From Aralia elata (lineage: Eukaryota > Streptophyta > Magnoliopsida > Apiales > Araliaceae), in assembly GCA_034770075.1 (NCBI GenBank), contig CM068377.1, forward strand, positions 78,480,406 through 78,544,405: 64,000 bases of DNA. Direction: 5' to 3'. Made by a program: the position numbers and the translations under genes. Shown here piece after piece: positions 11,501 to 24,329 of the stretch (positions are counted from its first letter, which is position 1; each line of letters opens with the position of its first letter). The notes beneath the pieces are model-generated. The model ran no database searches and was not told the origin of the DNA. It worked only from the letters and a program-made list of their open reading frames with translations.

Positions 11501-13918
11501 TACACATTTTATTCATACATTACATATTGACCGTACATAATACCAAGTGTTGGAACAGAGGATATGTATTTGAGCTGTCCAGGCCATAAGGTTAGCTTAA
11601 TATATTAACCTAATCTTGAAAAATAACAACCAAATTAATAATGAAAGTTAAGACTTGCAAAGTCAACAAATACCCATATCAGAACAAGTTGTTTTCTGAA
11701 TTGGGTCACTCATTAAAATTTGTTCAATAACAACATCAATAATGATTTGAGGATTAGCATCTGCTTTTGTATTTATTTTATTTTTAAGAGAGAAAATCAA
11801 AGGCAGAGCTAGCTAATAAACGAGTCTACCAAAAATATCTAATACTTTCCAAATTCTTTAAATTATAATTAGCACTTGATTTGATACATCTAAATGACTG
11901 GAGTTATCTTCTATTACATGTATGTATGCTATTTTGCTCATAACTCTAGCAAATTCTCAGTTTTTAGCACCTTAGCCTCTTTGAGGTATTATATCAAACA
12001 CCCTACATGCATAGGTTCAAATTCAGATTTTCATATGTATTTAAGCATAGTCTAGTCAAATATTTTTCATGAAAATCCTTCCTTATTACTTCAGAGCTCA
12101 TACAATCCCATTACTCAACCAATTTCACAACCAAACATGCTATTTTCATCAATATATAGTAATAATAAATTATTATCTATCTCCATTCATAACTTAGTTG
12201 AGAAACACAAGACATACCTTCAATTCATGTTTAATTTAATGCAATTCTTTGAATTCTTGCTCCAAATTCGTTTTAACTTTCTCTTTTGGACATCACTTAG
12301 CTCCAATTCTTCCTTAATCTTAGTTACTAGCTTCAATTTCTGAGGAATTTGGTGGAGTTTTATCACCAATTTGATGAATATTTGTATTCTTAGTAGTATT
12401 AGAGTGTAGAGAATTGGGCATGGGATTTGATATGGAACGAATTTGAAGAGAAGAATGGAGAGAATTGAGATTACTGAGAATGGGATTGGGTTTAGCAAAC
12501 TTCTCAGCCTTATGCTTGCTTAGTGGCTCTGCACTAACTTAATTATCCAACAGCTCATGCTTTGTCCAAGTGACTCAACTATATGCACTTACTTTAAAAT
12601 TCTCAGCATCACGTGGCTTGCATTCTCAACACTTTCATATTGTATATATAATGCTACATATTGCACCAGATTCTTATTATATACATACATAATGTATATT
12701 TTGTATATTCATACTATATTCCCAACTAAAACATATTTACTTATATCATGTATTATAATCACATGAAATCCCAAAATTAGGTAATTATACATTTACAACA
12801 TGTTTAAAAATTATCCCACCAATTATGAAATTATTTCATAATTAATTTAACACCCTTTGTGTAACGAACGTTACATTTAATAATAACTTTTATAATTTAT
12901 ACAATTTATATTGTACAATTAAATTCAATTTCATTGTTCCTTTCAAAAATTGTCTTCCAAACAATTTATTCATATATTAGGTATATTTATTTAATATACT
13001 TAACCATTATTCAATATTAATTTAATTCATTGGCTTGGTACCAATACACATATTAAATATATTTATTCTCTCCATCACATTATAAGAATTTTATTTACAA
13101 AATTCTTATTTAATTTTCATTAAAATAATTTCTACAAATTCGGGTTGTCACAAGTTCTATTCGTGATCATTCCTCGGTGGCCAAAAATAAGATCCAAACA
13201 CCACTAGAGAAGATTTAGGATGCTTGGGTAGACTCGAAATGAAGAAATAATTGAAAACGGAACAAGCCTAATAAAAAATAATCGATAACAAGTTAAATCG
13301 GGTGCAGAGATAAGAAATGGACCTTTATATTAACGTTTCTTCCTCTTCAAGCTTTGTAGAGGACCTTTTAATGGTGTTTTGATGAAAACTAAAGGTTTTG
13401 AATCAAGTTTGAAAGAGTTTCTCTATATTTTTAGGTTTTTCTCTCTATTTTTCTTTTTCTTTCTTCTTCTCGTTCAAGAAATGAGCAAAACAGCCTTATA
13501 TAGGGCTCAAGGGTGGCCGCAGGTTTACCTGTGACTGCCTGGCCTAGGTGGGTCCCGCTTGATCCATTCTGTCGTCTCGTGTACTGAAACGTCCATATTT
13601 TTCAAATCAAAAAGAACTAGAAAAACGTGTCATATCAATCTGGAAAGCTCTCTTCAAGACCTTCACAGTGGCACCAATTTTGATCATTTTTGACTTCGAG
13701 AAGAGGGAGAAAAGTGAAAAAAATACCCCCCCTAATGTACACTGCTCAATCCCATATCTTATTTTTTGCACTTCGGTACCTAAGGGTCCATGTGTGGCTT
13801 TCAAGCAATTGTCTTGGACTCTGTAATCTTTGTTTTGATATCCTTGACTTGTCATGAATTGAAATTACTGCCCTCCTGTCATTGTTAGATAAATATGTGC
13901 AAATTTTTGGTGCCTACA
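8540..13918 (-). mobile_element. Solo LTR of a Tat-type gypsy element, interrupted by another solo LTR
   Basis: Read on the minus strand it starts near 13918 with TGTAGGCACC, AGGAGGGCA and a TATATA box near 13500. It ends near 8540 with the GGTGCTTAAC / CGAACTCTATGAATCT / GCGTCGACA signature seen at the ends of the 2-kb LTRs at 36204 and 60944. ACAAC occurs at both edges (8535-8539 and 13916-13920) and may be the duplicated target. No PBS, gag or pol follows, so it is a solo LTR. After removing the nested 3.14-kb insert it is about 2.2 kb. Confidence 0.75.
10013..13152 (-). mobile_element. 3.1-kb solo LTR nested in the Tat solo LTR
   Basis: The segment begins TGTAACGACCC and ends GGGTTGTCACA. 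It is flanked by a perfect 5-bp duplication AGTTC (10008-10012 and 13153-13157). It has TG...CA ends, no gag or pol, and no internal LTR copy, so a solo LTR formed by LTR-LTR recombination is the simplest reading. Orientation is tentatively minus, because the reverse complement starts TGTGACAACCCG, a common start of plant gypsy LTRs. The lineage cannot be fixed without coding sequence. Confidence 0.85.
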
Positions 13919-16056
13919 ACTCAAAACTCCAAGTCAAAGGTAGGACTTCTCATTATCTTCAAAATACTACCTAAATCTTGCACCAAATGGTCCCACATCA
14001 AAAATGAGTAATCCTGCTATGTATTGTGACAAATTTATGCCGAATTACAATTATCAAAAGTATCAATACATGAGATTAGATAGAATTATATGATAGTTCT
14101 ACTTATTACACTGTCTCTCCCAAATAGTTACCACATAAAAAAGTGTGATCCGATCCCATTTCTGCTTATTTCTTAATGCATCCAAACACCCTTCCAAGCG
14201 TGAAGGATTCACTATTTTAAGCATAACCTCATACATCACCAACCCTAGTAACTCAAACAAACTCGCAATGTAACAAAAAATGATTCAAAACATTCGCCTC
14301 TGAAAGAATTTGAATTAATTGTGTCACACTTGAACGTTTCTGTCCAATCGCTTATGAAAAAATTTGAACTAATAGTGCCAGAGTTGAACGTTTATTTCCA
14401 AGCACTACATAGACACATTACAATGTCTCACTCTCAGAGATGCTCCTTGAGTTAATTTGCTTTTGGTTTAATATGGTATCGATAGGATGTCAACTCCCAA
14501 TACTTGACCATAAAACACTCCATGAAAGTAACTATCTTGTTGCATATCAAACAAATATGGGGAACATATGAAATAGAAAGAAAGAAGAAAAAGTTCTGAA
14601 CTTGAAGAACAATTAACCCAAGCGGAGGAGTAAGCCACTGCAGCAGTAAAAGATTGGTTTGTCCTGTACATATTCACAGGGTATTAGCTCATCTATAAAT
14701 TTCACCAAGTTAAAACACCAACATGAACACAGTGTCTCATTTCTAAACTGCAAATAAGCTCTCAAAAAGGCATTAAAAAAATTTCGTTTGGTACACTTCC
14801 GGTTTGATTCTTCAATACCTATTTCCAATTTTAATTCCCAGTAAGAAAAAATACCTCTTAAAGCTGTGATTAGCTACTATATTTAAATAACCCTACATAT
14901 ATATACAAATGTAAATAGCTACGTTTTACAGCAAAATTTTCTAAATATCAAGATATTCCATCACTATAATAGATTGAATTTAACAACTATATACTTTGTG
15001 GTCAACCAAGATAGGACGCTGCAAAAATCGGAGTACTGATCAGCTGTGCCATTACTACTTTCTGCTAATTTGTGTATACTGGTATTGAGGAAACTCAGAG
15101 TTTTGACAATCACCTGTCGCTAATTGAAGACCGTTTCCAATCTTCTCTTCAGAATTGTCCTCTTTTCTATGCCGATGGGCTGATTTCCGATGACTTGAGT
15201 CCTCCCTGCGAAAGTGTAGTACCAATCAGCACAAGTGAACTACAGCATACCCCTCTGCAAATTTTACCGAGTATATCGTATTTTTATTAAATTAAACATG
15301 TCAAACGATGTAGTGTGCTGCAATGCACATAATGAAATGTTAATTACAAGAAAAAGCATAAGAGGTAATTAAAATGATCTTAACATGGCATAATTATTTG
15401 GGTCAATTTTCTGGCTAGACAGTGATTCAGACATAGGCTAACAAAGTGAAGTACATAAAGTTTCTCTTTTGACATTCAAAATGTACATTGTCGGATTTTG
15501 ATACATGAAACCCCAATATCCTCTTAATTTGAATGAGAAATACACATGCATGTACCAAACAAGGGAAACCTGGAGCAATCAAGGCATCCTAATATCTACA
15601 AATAAACAAGAAAACAAATACAATCCGCAGCCGCCTTAGAGAATTTGGGTTAGTTATACTTTTGTCTTCGGTAGTTTAAATCGATAATTTGGTCAAACTA
15701 ACACAAAACAACTTAATGTTCCATTTTCGCAATACTTGGGTCCAATTTCTGATGATGGCTGAAAAAGAAGACTAAACTTTAATTCTTGGACCAACTAGAG
15801 ATGGAGATATGTTAATACTATCATTTTTCTTTGAACAGACGTGACAAACTGGACAGTAGTGACAAAAAATGACACGTAAGGTATGTGTAACTTCTGGAAC
15901 ATGAGAAGATCGAAGTTAAAAATATGGTCAAAATTCAGGGCGCAGAGATGGTATTTAACCAGAATTATTTAAACTATTCAAAAGTGGAAAGATGTTTAGC
16001 GCAAACCAAATAAGAGCATCTATTTGTTGTAACAACAAATTGAAAGCAAGCATAAC
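13919..16056. other. Intergenic and degraded sequence, no gene recognised
   Basis: Low-complexity plant DNA downstream of the CLC relic (which runs on the minus strand). A 72-codon open stretch at 15072-15290 (+) has no recognisable motif. The segment 14018-14090 repeats 8355-8450. Nothing else can be supported. Confidence 0.4.
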
Positions 16057-16282
16057 CTGATACAACTCCAGATTGAATCATAATAAAGAACAGCGATAAT
16101 TATTCTGCGTTTCCTTTCTTCTTGGAAATCTACACCGCGGTTGACCACAGGCAACTGCTTTATTCCCTTGGCTTCCATTAGCTGCTTAGCAATTGCCAAA
16201 TCCGTGTCTCGGTAACAGGTTAAAAGTCCACGCTTTTGTCCACGATGCTTATCCCTCTAGTACAGATAGAAGAAACAAGAGA
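16057..16282 (-). pseudogene. CLC-F: CLC-f-like chloride channel, second CBS-domain exon relic
   Basis: On the minus strand a frame reads DLAIAKQLMEAKGIKQLPVV followed by a basic ERKRR patch and YYDS, the hallmark of the C-terminal CBS domain of plant CLC-f-type anion channels. Upstream, SLVSSICTRGIS matches the stretch that precedes it in the family. A one-base deletion near 16248 separates the two parts. The expected acceptor reads TGCAT instead of TGCAG near 16283, so splicing would fail. Functional CLC proteins are membrane anion channels or exchangers, and the CBS pair regulates them in the cytosol. This exon is separated from its upstream exons by the hAT and copia insertions. The CLC assignment is confident; the member (f) is likely. 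Confidence 0.75.
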
Positions 16283-16323
16283 TGCACGTATAGAGGAAAA
16301 GAAATTCAAATGTAGATGGGCGG

Positions 16324-17499
16324 TGTTAGAATTTGAGCCAAAAATAATTATTGGTTTCATTAATTATTTAATGAATCAACATATCAATGTGTTCTACTCC
16401 ATGAGTAGATTAAATTAAGTATTTGGATGCTCAAATCCATGGAGTAATGAATGAGAAATTAACTCCTAAAGATCACCTTTTGAAATGATAATAAATATTT
16501 GTGGGAAGCCAAGTCCCACATCGGTTAAGAACTAAAGTATTGGTTGGTTTATATACAAGAAAGTTGCTCTTGGGTTTGGGCCCCAAGGGGCACCCCACTT
16601 TTGTGGAAGGGAGAGGACCTAGCCAAGGCTTGGTTTGAACCCACACGCGCCGCCGCTGACCGACCGGTCGGGCTCGTGGGTCTGGATCCTTGTATATATT
16701 CTTTTTAGACAAAATTTATTTGAATTTTGTTTATTTTTATTTTAGTTCTATTATCAAAACTGTGTCGTTTTGATAAATGTTATTTATTATCAAACCTGCG
16801 AAGCGTTATCTTCAGAACGGACACAAAAACTGTGTCGTTTTCGGAAGTGTCTATCTGAACAGATGCGCTCATTCTGTTAAGGCTCAAAACTACGTCGTTT
16901 TGACCGAACAGATGCCATGAACGGAAGCGCCCTCTCTGTTAGGCCAAAACTACGTTGTTTTGACCCTAACAGACGCGCCCTTTCTTGCCTGAACAGACAT
17001 GTCCATTCTGCCATGGCCGAACAGATGCATCTCATATCATTTCAACTGGTTGTGTCCCATCAGATGGGTCACGAACCCTTCCTATAAATAGATAGGGGGC
17101 TGCCATTCGAATTCATTTCAATTTACAAGCATCAGTCATTATAACTTCATTCGAATCATCTGTGTAATTCATTTAGAGTCCTATTAGAGAGAGAGAGTCA
17201 GAGCATTTAGTTTGGTTCGCTGTTTGTGTTATTTGTTGTGCTGCTATAACACAAAGTTGTCATTGTATCCTGGGAGACAAGTGCCGCCAACTCTAAGCAC
17301 CAATAAGGAGGGCATAATTGTCTTAAGGACATAGTACATAGTACTAGCCTTGACATATATTCTCTGTGTTTTCTAAGTTTGGGTTTTACAGATAAGTTTA
17401 TATATATATTGAGCATTATATATATATATTTCTGTTTCAATTATTATTATTATTTATAAGTTGCAAATATATATTATTAAATATATATATTAATTAACA
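16324..17499 (+). repeat. Copia 5' LTR
   Basis: TG...CA ended LTR of 1176 bp. U3 carries four copies of CAAAAC-x6-GTTTTG-type elements between 16755 and 16962, one of them (16825) imperfect. A TATAAATA box lies at 17083-17090, so transcription should start about 30 bp later, near 17115. The U5 end is TTAATTAACA. It matches the 3' LTR nearly base for base. Confidence 0.93.
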
Positions 17500-17545
17500 G
17501 TCTTAAGACAATTATTCATTATATTTAATTTATATTTGCAAAAGT

Positions 17546-20500
17546 ATGGCTACCGATTCTGTTATTACAATCGGTTCTTCTTCTTCTACACCTATGATAC
17601 CAAATGTTCCTGTGAACCATGGTGAAAAACCAGAAAAGTTCAATGGAACAGAGTTTAAAAGATGGCAACAGAAAATGCTGTTTTATCTCACTACACTCAA
17701 CTTGGCAAGGTTTCTTCATGAAGACCCCCCTGTGCTTAATGAAGATGAAACAGATAGGCAAGTTGTTGCCGCTATTGATGCATGGAAACATGCTGATTTT
17801 CTGTGTCGAAACTATATCCTCAATGGATTGGACAACACATTATACAATGTGTATAGTTCTCTCAAAACAGCAAGAGAACTATGAGATTCCTTGGATAAAA
17901 AGTATAAAACAGAAGATGCTGGCACGAAGAAGTTCGTAGTTGGCAGGTTTTTGGACTACAAGATGGTGGATTCCAAGGCTGTCATCAACCAAGTCCAAGA
18001 ATTACAAGTAATCCTGCATGAAATACATGCAGAAGGTATGTCCTTAAGTGAATCTTTCCAAGTTGCTGCTATTATTGAAAAATTACCACCAATGTGAAAA
18101 GATTTTAAGAATTATCTCAAGCATAAACGCAAAGAGATGAAACTTGAAGACTTAATCGTGAGATTAAGAATAGAAGAGGACAACCGTGCTTCTGAAAAGA
18201 AAGCAGGAAGGACTTTTGTGGAGCATAAAGCCAACGTGGTAGAACAAGGTCAAAAGTCTAATAAGAGAAAGCACTCCGGCAACGGGCCTAAACAGGGAAT
18301 GAATAAAAAGTTCCAAGGCAAATGCTACATTTGTGACAAGCCCGGACATAGGGCAAAGGATTGTCGTAAACGCAAAGACCAGAATAAGAAGTCAGCACAA
18401 GCCAATGTAACGGAAGTGGATGGACTTCTTCAAGATGTTTCTGAAATGAACTTATCCGCGGTTGTTTCTGAAGTAAACATGGTTGGAAATCCCAAGGAAT
18501 GGTGGATCGATATTGGAGCAACCCGCCATGTGTGTTCTGACAAGAAGATGTTCTCCACATATCAAGAAATTGAGCATGGAGAACAATTATTTATGGGAAA
18601 TTCTTCATCATCCAAAGTTGCAGGGCAAGGAAAGGTAGTTCTAAAGATGACATATGGCAAGGAACTCACCCTCAATAACGTGCTCCATGTGCCCGATATT
18701 AGGAAGAATTTAGTGTCAGGATCTCTTCTTAGTCAAAAGGGATTCAAATTAGTCTTTGTATCGGACAAGTTTGTCCTAACTAAAAATGGGATGTATGTGG
18801 GGAAGGGATATATGAGCGATGGGTTCTTCAAAATGAATGTAATGACTATTGTACCTTCCAATATTAATAAAATTACATCTTCTGCTTATATGATTGAGTC
18901 TTCTAATTTATGGCATGGTAGATTAGGACATGTTAATTATAATACCATATGTAGATTAATTAATATGGAATGTTTGCCAAAATGTGAAATTAACTCCAAT
19001 CATAAATGTGAAGTTTGCGTTGAGGCAAAACTTAAGAAATCTTCTTTTAAATCAATTGAAAGAAGTACGAAACCTCTTGAATTAATACATACTGATATTT
19101 GTGATTTAAAGTATATACAAACAAGAGGGGGTAAGAAATATTTTCTTACTTTTATTGATGATTGTACAAGATATTGTTATGTCTACTTATTGAGAAGTAA
19201 AGACGAGGCTTTGGAAATGTTTACACATTACAAGAATGAGGTTGAGAATCAACTTGATAAAAAGATCAAAACAATTAGAAGTGATAGAGGTGGGGAATAT
19301 GAATTTCCTTTTGTAGAAATTTGTTCTCAACATGGTATAATACACCAAACAACTGCACCATATTCACCACAACAAAATGGTGTTGCTGAAAGAAAGAATA
19401 GAACTTTAAAAGAAATGATGAATGCATTATTATTAAGTTCTGGATTACCTCAAAATTTGTGGGGGGAAGCAATTCTTTCAGCAAATTATATATTCTCAAC
19501 CGAATACCTCAAAAGAAATCTAATGCATCACCTTATGAGTTATGGAAAGGACGAAAACCGTCTTATAAACACTTAAAAGTGTGGGGGTGCTTAGCAAAGG
19601 TAATGGTTCCTCCACCCAAAAAGGTGAAAATAGGACCAAAAACAATAGATTGTATTTTCATTGGTTATGCTAATAATAGTAGTGCATATAGATTTTTGGT
19701 TAATAAATCAAAAATAGAGAAAATACATGAAAATATTATTATTGAGTCAAAAGATGCTGAATTTTTTGAAACAGTATTTCCTAATAATAAATCACAAGAG
19801 CCAAGTTCTAATGAACATGAAATAAGTTTAAACAAAAGAACTTATGACACTGTTAGAGACAGTGATCAAGGATTAGAAGATATTGATGAACCTAGACGTA
19901 GTAAACGAGCTAGAATATCAAAATCTTATGGTCCAGATTTTCTAACTTATCTGTTAGAAAATGAGCCTCAAACTTATAAAGAAGCAGTATCGAGTCCTGA
20001 AGCTCCATATTGGAAAGAGGCTATAAATAGTGAAGTAGAATCCATACTGCACAATCATACATGGGAATTAGTGGATCTCCCATCAGGTTCTAAACCTCTT
20101 GGATATAAGTAGATATTCAAGAAGAAAATGAAAGCAGATGGATCTATAGATAAATATAAAGCAAGACTTGTAATCAAAGGATACAAGCAAAAGGAGGGTT
20201 TGGATTATTTTGATACCTATTCTCCTGTGACAAGAATATCATCAATTAGGATGTTAATAGCCATTGCAGCTATATACAATTTAGAGATACATCAAATGGA
20301 TGTGAAAACAGCCTTCTTGAATGGTAATCTTGAAGAAGAGATATACATGGAACAACCAGAAGGGTTTATTGTTCCAGGACAAGAAAAGAAAGTTTGTCGG
20401 CTTGTGAAGTCCCTTTATGGATTAAAACAAGCACCTAAACAATGGCATGAAAAATTTGACAGTGCAATGATGTCAAATGGTTTTAAAATAAATGAGTGTG

Positions 20501-21313
20501 ACAAATGTGTATATGTCAAGGACACTGCGAAAGGATTTATCATTATTTGTCTTTATGTAGATGATATGCTCATTATGGGTAGTAATAATGAAATCATTAA
20601 AACTACCAAGAATGTGTTAAATAATACATTTGACATGAAAGACATGGGTGTTGCAGATGTAATATTAGGAATTAAAATTTCTAAAACATCGGATGGACTA
20701 GTGTTATCTCAATCACACTATATTGAGAAAATACTCAGGAAATTCAATCAATATGATTGCAATCCTGTGGGTACACCGGTAGATATAAATCTACACTTGT
20801 CTAAAAATAAAGGAGAGAGCATATCACAACCTGAGTATGCACAAATAATTGGAAGCCTTATGTACTTAATGAATTGTACACGTCCTGACATAACACAGGC
20901 TGTTAATAAATTAAGTAGATTTACAAGTAATCCAGGAAAAGATCACTGGACAGCGATCATAAGAGTTTTAAGATATTTAAAATATACTCAAAATTTTGGA
21001 TTACATTACTCAAGATATCCAGCAGTACTTGAAGGATACTATGATGCGAACTGGATATCGGATACAAAAGACTCTAAATCCACAAGTGGTTTTGTGTTTA
21101 CACTAGGTGGAGAAGCGGTATCATGGAAATCTTCTAAACAAACATGCATTGCTCGATCAACGATGGAATCTGAGTTTATTGCATTAGATAAGGCTGGAGA
21201 AGAAGCTGAGTGGCTTCGTTATTTTCTAGAAGATATTCCTATGTGGCCTAAACCTGTGCCTCCGATTTGTATCCATTGTGATAGTCAATCAACAATTGGA
21301 AGGGCACAGAGTC

Positions 21314-21353
<40 letters not shown>

Positions 21354-21531
21354 CAATACCATAAAACAATTGCTCTCTAATGACATTATATCTATTGAGT
21401 ATATAAAGTCAAAAGATAATATAGCGGATCCGTTAACTAAAGGTTTGACTAGAGAGCAAGTAAAAATAACATCGATGGGAATGGGTTTAAAGCCTATAAA
21501 TAAGGATTGTCATGATGGAAACCCAACCTAG
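17546..21531 (+). pseudogene. Copia gag-pol polyprotein, disabled
   Basis: The first ATG is at 17546. Domains in order are a gag/UBN2-type region (17546-18130), a CX2CX4HX4C zinc knuckle (18323-18364), a protease, a GAG-pre-integrase HHCC region, an integrase with D, D and E in IHTDICDL, IRSDRGGEY and GVAERKNRT, a reverse transcriptase with YVDD at 20554-20565, and an RNase H ending GKSRHIRRRH...DNIADPLTKG. Lesions are a TGA at 17882, a TGA at 18095 and a TAG at 20110, each where a Trp codon (TGG) is expected. There is also a 2-nt TA expansion near 19490 that shifts the frame inside the integrase C terminus. The protease motif reads Asp-Ile-Gly (18509-18517) instead of the family's Asp-Ser/Thr-Gly, so it would be inactive even if translated. 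RT and RNase H are otherwise open from 20128 to 21531. A Tork-like lineage is possible but not established. Confidence 0.93.
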
Positions 21532-22095
21532 TTGACTGGAGATCCCAAGATCTATGTTCAAAGGGATAACTAAGTTGTGAACGATTCAACCAAATCACTA
21601 TGAAGAAATTATTTTCTTCTATCCATTCCTATGATACGAGATAGTGATACCTGCAGCGATTTCAGGATAAGTTATGCTTTTAATGATTCTTAAATCTTGA
21701 TAAACAAGTGGGGTATGGCAGGATACTCTTATTAAGAATCACCTATGTGAGTGTGAACTGGGCCAATTCTATGAGAATGATAACAGGCTATACTTCTCTA
21801 GAGCACTCATAAATCCGGGATTGTTCAGGGCCAAAATGAACAAAATCATGAGAACCAAATAATGTCTGGAAAGATTCTATGTGAATTTCTATTGTCTCGG
21901 TTTACACAAACGGTTAGACAGTTCAAGACATCATGTTCACTGGACAACCAGTAAATCCGATAGTTTTTTCACAAGGGAAGGTTCAAAGCCAAAAACTACC
22001 TCTCTCTATACAGATGATTTCCAATTCTGTCTCTCTCTCAGAGTCTGCATAACATTTGCATAAGGCTGGTAGTCAATTTCATTCATGTGGGGGAT
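21532..22095 (+). other. Copia 3' untranslated region and polypurine tract
   Basis: This noncoding stretch lies between the RNase H stop and the 3' LTR. It ends with TGTGGGGGATTG, the usual copia polypurine tract abutting the LTR. A 60-codon ORF at 21881 has no recognised motif. Confidence 0.7.
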
Positions 22096-23280
22096 TGTTA
22101 GAATTTGAGCCAAAAATAATTATTGGTTTCATTAATTATTTAATGAATCAACATATCAATGTGTTATACTCCATGAGTAGATTAAATTAAGTATTTGGAT
22201 GCTCAAATCCATGGAGTAATGAATGAGAAATTAACTCCTAAAGATCACCTTTTGAAATGATAATAAATATTTGTGGGAAGCCAAGTCCCACATCGGTTAA
22301 GAACTAAAGTATTGGTTGGTTTATATACAAGAAAGTTGCTCTTGGGTTTGGGCCCCAAGGGGCACCCCACTTTTGTGGAAGGGAGAGGACCTAGCCAAGG
22401 CTTGGTTTGAACCCACACGCGCGCCGCCGCCGACCGACCGGTCGGGCTCGGGCTCGTGGGTCTGGGTCCTTGTATATATTCTTTTTAGACAAAATTTATT
22501 TGAATTTTGTTTATTTTTATTTTAGTTCTATTATCAAAACTGTGTCGTTTTGATAAATGTTATTTATTATCAAACCTGCGAAGCGTTATCTTCAGAACGG
22601 ACACAAAAACTGTGTCGTTTTGGGAAGTGTCTATCTGAACAGATGCGCTCATTCTGTTAAGGCTCAAAACTATGTCGTTTTGACCGAACAGATGCCATGA
22701 ACGGAAGCGCCCTCTCTGTTAGGCCAAAACTACGTTGTTTTGACCCTAACGGACGCGCCCTTTCTTGCCTGAACAGACATGTCCATTCTGCCATGGCCGA
22801 ACAGATGCATCTCATATCATTTCAACTGGTTGTGTCCCATCAGATGGGTCACGAACCCTTCCTATAAATAGATAGGGGGGCTGCCATTCGAATTCATTTC
22901 AATTTACAAGCATCAGTCATTATAACTTCATTCGAATCATCTGTGTAATTCATTTAGAGTCCTATTAGAGAGAGAGAGTCAGAGCATTTAGTTTGGTTCG
23001 CTGTTTGTGTTATTTGTTGTGCTGCTATAACACAAAGTTGTCATTGTATCCTGGGAGACAAGTGCCGCCAACTCTAAGCACCAATAAGGAGGGCATAATT
23101 GTCTTAAGGACATAGTACATAGTACTAGCCTTGACATATATTCTCTGTGTTTTCCAAGTTTGGGTTTTACAGATAAGTTTATATATATATTGAGCATTAT
23201 ATATATATTTCTGTTTCAATTATTATTATTATTTATAAGTTGCAAATATATATTATTAAATATATATATATTAATTAACA
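22096..23280 (+). repeat. Copia 3' LTR
   Basis: 1185 bp, with the same architecture as the 5' LTR, including the four CAAAAC...GTTTTG motifs and TATAAATA at 22863-22870. Small differences from the 5' copy include an extra GC in the GC-rich patch near 22420, one CGTCG to TGTCG change and one extra G near 22880. Confidence 0.93.
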
Positions 23281-23507
23281 GGCGGATCCAGGAATTGGTC
23301 TCAGCAGGGGCGGATTTTACTAATTTTTTTGTTGAAGTTATATAAAGAAAATTTGAACTAATCCTAATATTAACTAATCATAATAATGTTTACAAAGCAC
23401 AAAGTTATCCTCTTAGACCTCATAGCTTGAAAATGTTCTAAGATAGCTTCATTATCAATAGTTTTAAATACATCATTTTCAATGTAAGGAACTAAATAAT
23501 CACTCAA

Positions 23508-23762
23508 CTATTTATCGCCCATTTGATTTCGGAGAGTGGTTTTAATAATATTCATCGCTGAAAATATTCTCTCCACCGTGACAGTAGCAACCGGTAAAGT
23601 CAAAGCCAATTTCAACAACAAATAAACTCGAGGATACAAATCAGCTTTATTCTTCTTAACCAACTTTTGAGCAAGTTCATCAATCCCTTTCATATTAGAA
23701 AATTCATAATCATTTTTTACATCTAGAATGTAAGTTTGAAGTTCATCATTACAAATTATCAA
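23508..23762 (-). pseudogene. hAT transposase C-terminal dimerization domain relic
   Basis: On the minus strand 84 codons include LYPRVYLLLKLALTLPVATV followed by TVERIFSAMNIIKTTLRNQM, the conserved core of the hAT C-terminal dimerization domain found in zinc-finger hAT transposases. The catalytic parts are missing, so this is a terminal fragment. It lies within the hAT relic bounded by the AAATGTAG duplications. Confidence 0.88.
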
Positions 23763-24260
23763 ACAAAAAAAAAGCTAATTAGCTACCTCTCAAGTCCAAT
23801 ACAACAAATACATCCAATAAACTGAATTGGGTTTAACCCAAGTCCCCGACCAACAACAAATTCAAACAAATTACAAATTTTAAATTATCAAATAAAAAAG
23901 CCCTAATTTTGTTACCTTTTAAATCTAATATGCGCAAGGGGCGATGGGTAGGCTAGAGACTGCAATAGAATGAGAAGAGCAGACGAGGCCGCGACCTCGT
24001 GGCTGAGAAGAGGATAAATCGTTGACTCGCGGTGGTCGGATGTTTGGCCAAGCAGTGAAGCAGAACTCGAGGAAGAGTTTTTTTAATTTCAGGTATCTGA
24101 GCTCTCGCCCCTTTTAACTCTCTGTAAGCCGTAAACATACTTTGAAGAATTAGATTATAAAATTATAATGGAAATTTTTTTTGCCCCACCCAGTTTAACT
24201 TTTTTTTTTAAATCTGCTCCTTTGAGTTTACTAACTTATAAATTCTGCCCCTAGAGTTTA

Positions 24261-24262
<2 letters not shown>

Positions 24263-24326
<64 letters not shown>
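24263..24326. repeat. (TA)n microsatellite
   Basis: About 32 TA dinucleotides within the hAT relic. Confidence 0.95.

Positions 24327-24329
<3 letters not shown>

Larger units (their letters stand above)
16324..23280 (+). mobile_element. Complete but mutated Ty1/copia LTR retrotransposon
   Basis: Two LTRs (16324-17499 and 22096-23280) bound a gag-pol region in copia order: gag, zinc knuckle, protease, integrase, reverse transcriptase, RNase H. A perfect 5-bp duplication GGCGG flanks the element (16319-16323 and 23281-23285). The LTRs differ at only about a dozen places by eye, so the insertion is recent. A purine-rich tract GTGGGGGAT immediately precedes the 3' LTR. No standard TGGTATCAGAGC primer site follows the 5' LTR. 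The whole 6.96-kb element lies in the TIR of the hAT relic. Confidence 0.95.

Noticed and set aside
17500..17545. Primer binding site after the copia 5' LTR
   Set aside because: The usual TGGTATCAGAGC is absent and GTCTTAAGACAATT is not a convincing tRNA complement by eye, so no PBS is annotated.
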